A DNA stretch of 64,000 nt from Jacaranda mimosifolia (Eukaryota; Streptophyta; Magnoliopsida; Lamiales; Bignoniaceae), in the NCBI GenBank assembly GCA_018894105.1, contig CM032122.1, positions 34,503,404 to 34,567,403 of the forward strand, read 5' to 3'. Position numbers and translations under genes: made by a program. The notes below the pieces were generated by a model. That model had not been told where the DNA came from. It worked only from the letters and a program-made list of their open reading frames with translations, and ran no database searches. Shown here in pieces: positions 52,557 to 64,000 of this stretch. The number at the start of each line of letters is the position of its first letter. Position 1 is the stretch's first letter.

Positions 52557-55500
52557 GGAGTTTTGGAGAAGGCATAGGAGAAAAGTGTATGTTACACTCG
52601 GAGTTTTTGGCAGTGGGTATCTACTGTACAAGCTCTATGATGCTCGGAGGCGAGGGCTCAGTGATCTCGAGAAACAACTCGCGGATGAGAGGGAAAGCGA
52701 GGAACTCGTTAAAGCCCAGTTAAGATTAGCATACTATAGAATTTGCTTTTGTTTTTGCTATTAATATAACTCAATGCTAATTCTTTGTTGTTTATTTTGT
52801 TTCTGATTGATAGAATTCAAGCACATTTTGAGAACGTTCAGAGAATAGCTGATTCAACAACACTTCCTCATGTAATGCATTTCTTAGATAGTCAATTAGC
52901 AGAGAACTTGGACCTTGCACACTTGACAGAGAGATTAATTCAAGGAAAGGACCAACCAAACACTCTTACTACAGCCGAGAAACTTGAATTATGGGATAGA
53001 CTCAAAATTCTGAGTATGGATCAACTATTTTCCTTCTCTATAGTACCTTTTTTCCCCTGTAACTTTCTCAATTACATTGTTATTTTCTGTCCTTATTGGC
53101 TGTGTTATTTCCAGGTTTTACAAAAATGGTGTCGTCTCTTTGGGCAATGACTATGCTGAGCCTCTATGTCAGGGTTCAAGTCAACATATTAGGAAGACAC
53201 CTATATATCGACACAGCACGAGGTCTTGGAAGTTCTCACCTGCTTGTAAGAATGATGCTATCTATAGTTAAATACTAACAGTGATAAATATATAAGAGTA
53301 ATGCTTTACTAATCGATCTTATGTCATTCTGATGGTATTTATGCATAACATTGCTTTTATTTGTTATTAGATGCAATTGTTCCTTGAGCAGAATAATTTA
53401 GGCAATATGTAGTTGAGTTGAGTTGAGTTTTTCTTTTCATTAATATGTGTCTTAAAAATATGTGCTATCATTATTGTGACAATATTTTGCATCTCAATAA
53501 TTCCAGTATGATCCCTTGTATCATCTTCATTTGTAAATAATTTCTAATCTTCATTAATTCAAGACTGCCTACTTTTCATGGTTGATATCTAGCAACAAGC
53601 CCATGAATCCCAGTCAACAGGTAAAATAATTTAATGAACCTTTCAATTTATGAGTACAAGGCAAATACGGTCCTTCCATTGTTTAATCTCCTGATTTAGA
53701 CCAAGAATTTGAACTCTAGATGATATTGGCTTCTCAATAGCTTCAATAACTCTGTATCTCTTCTTAGTAATTGGTTAAGTGACCTCATTTTAGGACACTT
53801 TTTCCCTATTTCTCACATAACCTTGCACAAGTATTGTGGTGAACCAACTATTGCCAACAAAAAAAAAAAATTAAAAAATTCACTTGATTTATAGATGAAC
53901 AATGAAATCTTCTGACGGTTCTTATCATCCTTACATAAATAGATCATAACTGATACAAACCTCAATGGTCCACTAGGTGGCCAGAAAATGCAGCAAAGCA
54001 TAAATACTATGCATAAGATCACCATGAAACCTTAAGTTAAAAGACTAATAATATGCACTACTATAGCATGAAAATTCCTAATGCTGAACTGCAACTTGTG
54101 CCCTCAAATGAAATTCTCAAGATGGGATTGTTCAGTGAACTTGTTCTTTAAAAAGCACTTACTAGCATGCACTAGTTACCTCAACTATTGGACTGCATTA
54201 CTCCTGCTAATCTATCTAAATTCATGAATACTTTCTTGATAAGCCTACAACTTGGAACAATTTAAGATCTAGGCCATTTAGATATGCTTCATGATTGTCA
54301 TCATATGTATTGACCTAGTCTCATAGTCATCTATAATCTAAGGGTTTCTTGAGAGTTATCATAGTTATTTATTGTTCATCTTTGAGATACGCGGTCATAT
54401 GATTATTGCTTGTCATAATTTACGTAGACCAGATTTTATTCCAACTTCAGTTTGGGGTTCAACTACTCTGGACTTTCAAAATTTTGTACTTTTACGGCTT
54501 GGAATGGAATCAGTATGGTTGTCCACATGATTTTGTTTGGAAATTATCTTTCTACTAGTGAGCATATATGGTGCTTAAATACTAAGATGATTTAGTGTTA
54601 ATCAATTCAGAATTTGGATATGGCAGTGAGCATGCTTTTAGAAACTGGTCTAACTATGTAATGTTGAATTATGGTGCATCAGTGGTAGAATGGATGCTGA
54701 ATATTTTATATTAATTTTATCCTCAAGCCTGATCTTTTAATATATATCTGAAGAAATGTTTCATCTATGTGATCCAGGATGAAGCTGAACTAATTGACAA
54801 AAATGATGAACAGCAGTTTTTGGCCTGTGCTGATTACCTTTCTAATTATGGTCTGCTTGCCTTAATATCTAATACAGAGGCAGCTACATCGGAAGTCCTC
54901 AAGGGGTATGCCTTAAGATATTAAAGTCTAACAGACCCTATGCATGAGACTAGTGGAGAATTTCTTTTCTGTATTTTCATATGCTGTGTCATTCTGTCCA
55001 TGCTTCTATTATCATTGCTTCCAAGTTCTTGGGAGTTGGGACATATGCTTCTCCGAGCTGAAGTTAATAATTCTTTGCGTAGTGAATGCCCTCTTGACAT
55101 CCCAATGGAGGATTGCTTGGGAAGTGCCCTGACCCTCCTAAAACTCCCGTACTTCATGACAAAAAAAGCCTCTGTATTTGAAAATGGGCCTTAAAAACTT
55201 TGATTCATGAGTGGGTTAAATTAGAAAAATCTGGTATTTAGATTTTTATTTTTTCTGTTCTCATCCAAGAATTTTCAAGGTTTTTCGTTTGTAGCTTTTC
55301 TTTCTTCTTCTTTATGAAACACAGTCTTATTTAATTTTGACTATTATCTTTTAATCTTTCTTCTCCTTAGTTGTTTGTTCTTGTGGTTGTGAGCAGAATT
55401 ACTCTTACCTTTTTGTAAATTCTTTTTACCACTATAGGACAAGGGGTGCAACTGTGTGCATCTTGAATACAGTGGATGATTCTGCAATAGCCCAAGCAGC

Positions 55501-58500
55501 ACTAGCCCATTCATCCATATCATTGAAGTAACTGTTTAGTTGAAAAAACAAGAGAGCCAAAAGAACACCAAGCGGATATGACCAAGAGAGATTTCCTTGC
55601 TTTTCCCCAACATTTACCAGTTTATCAATCTCCTTTATCATTCCATCGCACCTTAGTTCATCTGAAGTTCCCTTTCCTGACCTTAAATCTACAAATTGAA
55701 CCATTATCACTTATCAGCCTCTGTAATTTTAAGGTTTTTTTTCGACCTTTCTTCCCTTCCAACCTTATCACCAAAACTCTTTATTTGAAGATCTATTTAT
55801 TAAATTTGTATCCTTCTCGTGTTTCATCCAAATGAGTCTGAATGTGTTCTCCAAATTTGTTCACCTTCTCCGTGGGATACCCTTTTTCTATCTCTACTGT
55901 TCAGATTGAGCACCCACTGGTCTGAGGTATATAGCTGATTCTCGTTTGTGTTGCGTATCAGTGTTGGTATCCCAAAATTTTCTTCTTAGGGCCTTGACTT
56001 CTGCCAAATTTATGATAGTTCATTGTGTTCTTCACTGGTTTTAGCATTTTCTTTCATGTAAAATTTCAATCTGGTTAGCTTATCTATATATCTTAATATG
56101 CTACTCTCGTGTCTTATCATCTGACCATATGTCTGTTCCTCATTCTGCCTCCACCTGAAAATTCTGTTCCAAAAGTAAAATCTGTCTATCCTATCTCCAT
56201 TTCTCCATTTAGGAAAGAGAACTGATTTTTGCAGACCGCAATAATATTTTGGGATGTTTTCCTCAACTCTCAAGGATCTTTAAAATTACAGCATCCTGTG
56301 TTCTTCCTCATCTATAATGCTTCTTAGTCCTTTCCTATTCAATTGTCCCATTTCTGCCCTTAAATTATTGTTTCCTACTTGAGAAATCAGATTTCTTCCC
56401 GCAACGCAGTTAACATGTTAGCATGACTAAAGCCATTGTGCCAGCTTTTATGGTACTCTATTTAGTCAGAAATTTTTCTTTCTTGCTTTAATTCTCGCCT
56501 TCATCTAGATGATAAAGGTCCCCTAGCCTTTTCATCCTTTATTCCACCCTTACGAACCTGATTAATTATCCTTTTGCTATGTTGTACAATCAAATTTGGT
56601 GGATCAAGGTAGGAGGTGTTTATTCTTTAATCAGATTTCTTAATTATGGGGAAGGGTCACAAAAAGAGGTAGCTGAAATGATAGTTAGATGACAGTTGTG
56701 TGAAAAAAATTTGAACCAAGAATCGGATCCTTGGAGGCAACATGATTTGTTGGAAGGTCTTTGCAAATGCTTCTTTTCTCAAAAGAGTTGGTATCTCACT
56801 CTAAAATGTAAAGGTATGCTATGAAGGGCTGCTGAAGAAGAACAGGAGTTCCTTGCCCTTGTAGGGTTAGGCATTTTTACTCAAGTCAAGATTGAAATTC
56901 CAAACTTGTTTTCTCTTCTGAGCGCTTTATTCATTTTCTTGACAGAGCAAACTGATTTTGTTCTACCCTTGCTTTGATGGTTCATTTTCTGCTAAGAGAA
57001 AGTAATTTATCAATACTTGGCTGCTAAATGTACTTCCTTTGTGATATCTCAATTATCGTGCTGCTATTCTGAATGCTCTTGTTTATGAGAGTGTATGAAT
57101 TATATACAACTGGGGTTGAGTTTGTATGCCTTGTGAGTATTTACCATGCATGTCCAAAATGCAAGTTCAATTGTTAGGATGGTCAGAATGATTCGGAGAG
57201 GAAAAAAGAGGTAGGTGAGGAGAGTAATTTGACATGCTATATATAACTGAACCAGCATGCTTATGTATCTAATGCACATCAATTTTCAAATAACTTGGTT
57301 GTTAGAGCTCATCATGAGCCCTAAAGAATAATATGTTTCAATAGTCAATTCATTGAGTTAGGCTGGAAGAGGAAGTTTTTCTTTTTTCATTATGTGCCAG
57401 AGGAGTCTGCAAAGGGTATAATTATTGCCACTAAATACAAAATTATGCTGGTAATTGGTCAGGGCTACAAGAACTTGTAAAACTGATGTTGGTAGATTCA
57501 CAGTAGGCAGGTATTGAGATTTTCTCTATGTAATTTAACATGATTGATTTGTACATTACGTAATTCAATGCAAATTTCATCACAGAAGGTGGTTTTTGCT
57601 TCCTCTTATGGACAGGTCAAGAGTTGTTTGTGCTGGTTGCTTTCCATTTCTTTAATGAATATGCATGTGCTTTTGCTGCTTCCCTGGACGGTGGCTTTAA
57701 TTCTCGGTTCTTTGAGGCACATGATTGACTTTTGACTATGTTAAGTACACTATTCCCTTAAGGTCAAGTACCTATGTTGAATTCTTGATCTGACACTTCA
57801 AAAAGGTAGCATGTGGATTCTTCATTTTGAGCACGTATCAATAGATTTTACACAAAATTTAACATGTAGAGACATACCCATGTGTGAGATCCATGTCTCA
57901 GTCCTATAACATAGGGCTTGAGTCATTGTGATGACTCTTCATATAACCCTAGGACAAGAACCTAAATTCTGATTTGCTATCTTAGAGATGAAGTTTATGA
58001 AAATCGCATCCCCAAATTCCGGTGTTGTGTTCATTTGAGATTGTCGTTTCTTGAACCCAAATCCTTGTATCAAGCTACAAATTTTTTGCTCTTTAAACTG
58101 TCATGTATGTATTTTAGTATCAAAACTCTGTTTAACTTATTAGCTAATCATGTGCAGAAAGCAACTGAAGGATTTCTTCAATGTTTCGGTACTTCATGAC
58201 ACAATTATTCACATATTGGAGACTTTAAGGACCATGGGGAGCCCTCATCATTGGTTGGGTTATTTGATGCCCGAGGATGCTGGAGTTTATAAATTTGTTG
58301 CACCCTCCAGCAGCAGTAGCTCAGATCTTTCACATGCTACGAAATTTGAATTACTTATGGGGGAGACACGTGCAGTGTTATCAAGGTATAATCTGTTTCA
58401 GCAATGATGACACCTTATTGAACTAGGTTATCTGAAGTGCATGTCTTTGTTTTACATTGAATTTTCCTGATGCATATTCTCTTAGAAATCTTACTTACGA

Positions 58501-59182
58501 TCTGAGAAAATAACCATATGGGAGAGCGCCATTTTCTCTAAGGGGCAAGTCATGTCCTGCCGCATTTTTAAGCTCTTAAGCACTTTGAAGTATGTATTTC
58601 TATTGTAGGATATCAGAAAAAGTGACGGACAAAGACTCAAAATCTTCTTTGCTTTTTTGTTTCTTTGAAAATAGTAGACCAAGGTAATTACACTGCACGC
58701 TGATTTTTGACTTAGATCTCGAGCTTAATATTAGGTGCAAAGGCTCTCAAAGCTTGCTTCATCTGTTGAATTAGTTCCAAACTCAATTCAATATCTACCG
58801 TCTTAGTCTTCTCTTACTTTTGCTGTATATTAATATGCTTGCATTTTCTTTTTCGGTCATTGCACTATGCTGAATTTACTGCAGATTGATATGCTTGTTT
58901 TTTTTGTCGTCTGTGTGTTTGAACAGTGCTGAATTTGCCAATATTGTTGAGATATCACTGAGAGCGGTGGTGAATGGAGTGTTGGAAGATCTAAGCATCC
59001 ATTGTGGAGAAAACAATCTAATGAGTGGGATGCCACTTGCTAGGCTTCTACCAAGAATAGCTCATATGGATCAGCTGCTCCTTACAGAACCCAATAGAAG
59101 TAGGTATATCCAAATAATCCAAAGCATACCAGAAGTTGACCTATTCTTCACCCTTATATACTCGAGCACGCCCAACTCGTAG
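52557..59182 (+). CDS. PEX3: Peroxin 3 (PEX3), start exon not identified
   Basis: PEX3 anchors in the peroxisomal membrane and recruits PEX19 with its membrane-protein cargo. Exons: 52557-52718, 52814-53013, 53115-53245, 54778-54905, 58158-58385 and 58927-59182 (TAG). They encode 367 residues from EFWRRHRRKVYVTLGVFGSGYLLYKLYDARRR onward. The basic-then-hydrophobic-then-basic N-terminus is the known PEX3 membrane anchor. The block SLWAMTMLSLYVRVQVNILGRHLYIDTARG is the most conserved part of the family, followed by LKDFFNVSVLHDTIIHILETLRTMGSPHHW and a C-terminus ending FFTLIYSSTPNS. Plant PEX3 is about 370 aa, so only about 5-8 residues are missing at the start. The first exon begins mid-codon, with a stop in frame just upstream, so the initiator must be in an earlier exon. 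A strong donor (AAAAG|GTAAGT at 52319/52320) exists, but no ATG precedes it in the right frame. Intron 5 is 3.25 kb. Confidence 0.9.
53246..54777. other. PEX3 intron 3, no other gene seen
   Basis: A 1.5-kb AT-rich intron joining codons in phase 0. No repeats of note. Confidence 0.6.
54906..58157. other. PEX3 intron 4, long, probably with decayed insertion
   Basis: A 3.25-kb intron. The middle (about 55000-56600) is pyrimidine-rich on the plus strand and less AT-rich than the other introns, which may mean an old insertion. Open frames on both strands there have no recognisable domain. The exons join cleanly (GG plus A), so no coding exon is missing. Confidence 0.45.
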
Positions 59183-59749
59183 TGTAGATTATTATTATTG
59201 TGGTAGTTTCATGAGTTTGACAAATGTAAGCGAGTTTATGGTGATCTGCAAAGCCTGGAGAGAATAAGGGAGATGAGAGCTTTCCGTTATTGTAATTTTA
59301 TCTCGTCCAAATGTTATTCACTGTGACTTAGAATAGCAATTCTCTATTTTGTTTGAAGTTTACGATGTTGTAATTGATGAAACTCTCAAGCAGAAGTACT
59401 GTGCCCCATATTATCTCATGGTAATAAGTTGCAATTATTTGTACATTTATTAGAACTACTGATTGCAATTAATTAGGTATTGTGCCGAAATGAAGTCATC
59501 TAATCTTAATGATCGATAGTTGTAAAGAATGCCAATGAGGAGTCAAAGGAGCCCGTCATGCTATCTGATTATTTGACTGTTCTATGTATCACTTTTTCAT
59601 GGCAAAATTGTTTTTTTGGTGCCATGAAAGGGGGAGTCTGCAATTTTCATCCCATTGGAAAGTTTACAATGTCGCATTTTTTCCAAAAAATTTGACAGAT
59701 GTGATACCAAATTTGGTTTTCCTTTTGAAAGTTAACAGCAAAGGAGTGT
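59183..59749. other. PEX3 3' UTR and spacer
   Basis: AT-rich, probable 3' UTR to about 59420, then spacer up to the retrotransposon remnant. Confidence 0.45.
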
Positions 59750-61365
59750 AGAAATGGAGACCTTAATTGGTGGGAAGGCATTTCACTATCAAGACAGATC
59801 CCTAAAGCTTGAAACATTTAATGGAGCAAAGGATATCAACCCCGAGTCAATAGAAATGGCTTGCCAAGTTGATGGGATATGATTTTACTATCAGTTATAA
59901 ATAGGGAGCTGAAAATGTGGTAGCCGATGCATTGTCAAGAAAAACAAATAACGCTGATGAAGAAGAGGACCACAGCAATGGAATACTCTTTACCCTCCCA
60001 CCTTAGAAACTGGCTTAACACAGAAAATCAAAGATGAATGGATTCAAGACCCCAAGATTCACAAATTATTCAAGAACTGCAAAATTGAGTCTGGAAAGAT
60101 TCACACTATAGCTGGAAGGATGGCATTCTTACAAGGAAAGGTGAACTGGTGGTTAGTTACAAGGGAGAGATCAAAAGGGAACTTCTTCAGCTCTATCATA
60201 GCTGCCCTATGGGGGGCCATTCTGGAATAGAAAACACATTCCATAGATTGAGACAAGCAATGTACTGGAAAGGTATGAAAAATGATGTGTAACTATTTAT
60301 CAAGAATTGTGAGGTTTGTCAAAGGTTCAAGGGTGAAAATGTAGCTAATCCGGGACTACTTCAGCCACTTCCAATACTTGGCAGAATATGGGAAGAAATC
60401 ACCATGGATTTCATTGAAGGCTTACCTCCTCCAATGGGAAAGAATGTTATACTGGCTGTGGTGGACAGACTAAGCAAGTGCTATCATTTCATTCCATTAG
60501 AACACCCCTATTCAGCTGTGGACGTTGCTCAAGCTTCATGGGATGCCAAGAGTAATATTGACTACCAGAGATCCCATTTTCATGAGTAAGATGTGGCAAG
60601 AACTTTTTAAGTTGCAGAAAGTCAAACTAAATGCTACTTCAGCCTACCATTCTCAGTCCAATGGCCAAACAGAAGTGATAAATAGGTGTATCGAGGGATA
60701 TTTGAGATGCATGATAGGAGACAGACCAAAGGAATGGTTGCATTGGTTGCCTTTAGCTGAATGTTGGTATAACACTACATTCCACGCTGCAACAGGCATG
60801 ACTCCCTTTGAAGCAGTTTATGGTTACCCATCTCGAGTACATGTGCCTTACATATCTCACAGTTCCCCTTCAGAGGTAGTGGAGCAAAGTTTACAAGCTA
60901 GAGAAACTATCAAGCTTCTCAAACATCACTTGGTCAATGCACAAAATAGGATGAAGATGCTAACAGATAAAAGGAGAAATGAAAGGAGTTTCGAAGTAGG
61001 GGATTACTGAAGCTTTATAGACAGAATTCAGCAAGGAAGGATACATATCAAAAGCTCTCTCCAAGGTATTTCAGACTATTCCAGGTGTTAGAAAGAATTG
61101 GAATGGTGGCTTACAAGTTGTTGTTTCACAACTTAAAAAGAAAACAGGCTCTGAACATATCATTCCATATTTACCTTCCACACTCACTTCACACGGGCAC
61201 TTATTACTTGAACCAGAATGCATTGTTGATCGCATGTTAGTAAAGAAGAATAACAGACCAGCTAATCAAGTCCTGGTGAAATGGTTCAACTCCCTAGAGG
61301 AAGACAACACTTGAGAGGACTTATATGAGCTGCAGCAGAGGTATCCTCATTTTGATCCTTGAGGG
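59750..61365 (+). pseudogene. Decayed Ty3/gypsy pol remnant: RNase H end, integrase, chromodomain
   Basis: The order of pieces is typical of a chromovirus-type gypsy element. An RNase H tail (59750-59945) ends in VVADALSRK. An H2C2 integrase zinc finger (about 60190-60330) has GGHSG and CEVCQ. The integrase core (about 60390-60890) has MDFIEGLP, RDPIF and HSQSNGQTEV around the catalytic acidic residues. A chromodomain-like tail (about 61200-61360) has VKWF and EDLYELQQRYPHFD. Multiple breaks are visible: a stop before the zinc finger's second half (near 60288), a frame change between about 60530 and 60560, a stop at about 61007, and a TGA in the chromodomain. Reverse transcriptase, protease and gag are absent upstream. 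Non-functional. Confidence 0.85.
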
Positions 61366-61391
61366 CAAGGATCCTTTCAACGAGGCGCTAT

Positions 61392-62000
61392 TGATACAAG
61401 CTGTTTAACGAGCTGAATAAAAACGTGAGAAAGGAATGCGAGAATATTAGGAGGAGGAGAACACCAAGTAAAAGAGCGACTTCATACAAAACATAAGCTA
61501 AAAAACGTCACAGCGGTTCCAACCAAAAACTTCCGTTAGAATAATAAGTGCCAGCTGGCACCTTATTTTCTGTCTATAAATAACATGGTTAGGAGGAAGA
61601 AGGCCGTCAGTTTTTTAGATTGTTCAAAGTGTTCTTCTTCTCTGTTTTCTTTGAGTTATGTGACAAGGAAGGCTCAAGGTTGATTTCTTCCCCCTCGATC
61701 TTCAGCGCCTTGTATTTCCATCTCCCTATTCTTGTAAAACTTGTATCAGAATATTTCCTTAATGTGTTGTGGGGCTATATGAGTTGTACAATGTGCTCGA
61801 TCTTGTTAAAAATGTATAGGTAAAAGTGATTTGTATTTGTTGATTTCTTTATGAGTTATAGGGTATTATTAGTTGTATAGTCAAGCGCCCATGAAATCCG
61901 TTGTTAGTAGGGGTTGCATTTTTTATTGGTTTTTTATTTTTTGACTAGCTTATTACTATGAAAATGTATGATAGGTTATTGGCATGTGATCTGGCAAATT
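61392..62000 (+). mobile_element. Possible 3' LTR of the gypsy remnant
   Basis: It begins TGATACAAGCTG shortly after the pol remnant and a purine-rich stretch, and contains a TATA box TATAAATAA at 61575-61583, as an LTR promoter would. The CA end and target duplication were not identified, so the right limit is approximate. Confidence 0.4.
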
Positions 62001-62239
62001 AAAATCTTAGGACAAATTTAAGCCAATTCAAGATGGGCTCCTCGCCCAAGGGAGCCAAAGTCGACAAAAAACTTAATTAGTATACAAACCAATTCAAAAA
62101 GCTAAAAGGTATAGGGAGAATAATTATTATGAATCGAGCTCTGACTCTATGTAAGCGTATTCTAAGAGCAGAAGCACAATGTAACATCAATTTTCGAAAA
62201 TAACTCTGACTCAATCTCTATGTAGCGTCATCTAACGTC

Positions 62240-63185
62240 ATTTATGAGAAGCTCCCTTCGACGTATGAAATGCTGAGGACACAAACAAGATCTAGAGCTG
62301 CAGAATCCAATGCTCCAGTGGCACCTTGAGACACAAAGAATAATCAACCGAATGTGCAATCCCACCCGACAATTGATCAAGCACCGAATGCATCCGCCAC
62401 CAAAGGCAGCACCCTAGTAGCAAGCTTTGCTCCCTAGAGGACCAATGTTGAATGTTGTTGGCACTTTGGAAGTACCTTTACTCTACACAAGTTGTAGTCA
62501 AAGCAGTGGCCCAATATGCTAATGAGCACCTCCCACAAGAGCAATCCCAATCCTCCTATTGGAGCCGAGAAACATCATCATCCACATAGAGGGACCAAAT
62601 GCAGGGCGAATAAGGAATGAGACATGGCCCTTCTATCACCTCAATAAGTAGACGTGCAGTCTTCCTTTAGGTTGAGCAATCACAATAATTAACCATCATA
62701 ATAGGAGTTCCTACTCGCTCCGCTGTCGCTCAACGGCCAAAAGGTGTAGAAGTGAATACCTTCTCTCACCTATCACTTTTTCTAGACATAGCCTCTTTAA
62801 CTTGTCCATCTTGGCAGAGTCGTTCTCTTATGGCACGAATATCATGAACCTCTCAGAGTTCAATAGTATGAGTGATCTTAAAAAACACCTAGCCAACTTT
62901 TTTACTCAAATGGAGTTCTATGATCTGAGTGAAGCTACTTACTATAAAGTGTTCCATACCATACTGACCAAAAGCATTTGACTTGGTTTAATCAGATCCA
63001 TCATCAACTAGGACTGCTAGCATAGCATTTCCTCCACAAATTTTCCACCAACCACAAGTACCCCAAGACGACAACCTAACTATTCACCATCAAGTAGAGA
63101 GATAGAGAAACCTTGAGGGACTACATCAATCAGTTTGTTCAAGCAATTCACGAGATTCCACATATCAACCAAGAGCTCCTTTCCA
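62240..63185 (+). pseudogene. Gag-like remnant of another Ty3/gypsy element
   Basis: Broken frames carry pieces resembling plant gypsy gag: MLRTQTRSRAAESNAP near 62269, a segment around 62910-62990 (FYDLSEATYYKVFHTILT, then a TWF-like motif) and ETLRDYINQFVQAIHEIP near 63109-63165, which matches the retrotransposon gag motif region. Numerous stops and frame changes show it is long dead. It is downstream of the LTR-like segment but not clearly the same element. Confidence 0.55.
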
Positions 63186-64000
63186 GTATTAATAAATATT
63201 AAATACAAATAAATTCCAGTTCTAAAGAAATTATAAATATATGTTACTGAAATGTGCGATCATAAATTCCATTATATATTTATCTAGAAAGCTACTAAAG
63301 AAAGTAATTTCAATTTTAAAGAAATAAATACTTTCTACCTATATAATTTTATTTTACTATTTAATTACACACCCACGCGTATCAAGAATTTGTTAGAATT
63401 TGAACCACAACCTTATATATATAAAAATGAGAGCAGTACCACTAGACAGTCTCGACTAATTGGCCACTTAACACCAATATAATTGACCATTTGACACCAA
63501 TATAATTTTAATTATAATAGAGCAATTTTCATAATTTTGCCTTATTAAATTCTCTTTCACCAATAAAGAATCTAATTATATTGTATTTGGCAAAATCAAA
63601 TAAGTATGTAATTTATCAACTTTCTAATAATATAAAGTAGTAGGTAACTTAAAATTTAAAATGTCTCTAACAAGATTGAATCTTACACATGCAACTTTTA
63701 GCAACTAATCTAATAAAATGTATCATCTATTGAATTATTTGATACTTAATTACTAGAAGGGCGTCCAGCTGTACCTATGTAATTTCTAACTTCTAATTAA
63801 GAACAATATTGAAACCAAAAAAGAATCTATCTAAAATTGTTTAATTTATTTCTCTACCGTGTGTGTTTCTCGACCTTTTGTGCTTGACTTTCTTGTGAAA
63901 AATAAGAAAAATATAACTTGACCAATTCAACTCTTGAAATTAGTACATAACTATTAGTGAAAACTTGTAATTTTTTAAAAATGGTAAATTTCTGATAAAA
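63186..64000. other. AT-rich DNA to the window edge, no gene seen
   Basis: Low-complexity AT-rich sequence. No gene, RNA or defined repeat recognised. Confidence 0.4.

Noticed and set aside
54921..55835. Several open frames inside PEX3 intron 4 as separate genes
   Set aside because: No recognisable domain on either strand and no supporting splice structure; PEX3 exons splice across them in phase.

Overview
The window looks like nuclear DNA of a eudicot plant. The genes are split by AT-rich GT-AG introns, the coding exons match plant-type proteins, long intergenic stretches are AT-rich, and there is much transposon debris (hAT, MITE, foldback-like and Ty3/gypsy). I cannot name the species. 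Exon joins were worked out by hand from splice sites and reading phase. Functional names rest on recognising the protein families, not on a database search.

Layout. 1-6513 (+): 3' part of a WD40 gene for plant actin-interacting protein 1 (AIP1); its 5' exons lie outside the window. 6514-14330: intergenic, with hAT-like and MITE-like repeats, a degenerate tandem repeat and a perfect 15-bp hairpin. 14331-18578 (+): an 11-exon family 1 glycoside hydrolase of the BGLU44 type (512 aa). 18579-20538: intergenic with one degenerate dispersed repeat. 20539-27931: a 7.4-kb foldback-like element with two 2.1-kb inverted arms around a core of tandem repeats, including an 88-bp family. 28347-42795 (+): an 11-exon, 1115-aa Myb protein with 4.5 repeats, the plant counterpart of SNAPC4/SNAP190 (MYB4R1). 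Its fifth intron holds a 3.76-kb hAT transposon in antisense orientation, with a perfect 8-bp target duplication and one visible nonsense codon. 42796-44640: intergenic with an exact 100-bp tandem duplication. 44841-46638 (+): RACK1 (329 aa, two exons) with a promoter typical of translation genes. 46639-52200: AT-rich spacer with microsatellites and LTR- or MITE-like pieces. 52557-59182 (+): PEX3, complete except that no convincing start codon is visible. 59750-63190: decayed Ty3/gypsy pol and, further on, gag-like remnants.

The five host genes are unrelated housekeeping functions on the same strand: actin turnover, beta-glycoside hydrolysis, snRNA transcription, ribosome scaffolding and peroxisome biogenesis. 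Nothing suggests a gene cluster. The most unusual object is the foldback-like element. Its internal layers give an order of events: a MITE inserted first, and an inverted duplication followed, with its breakpoint inside that MITE.
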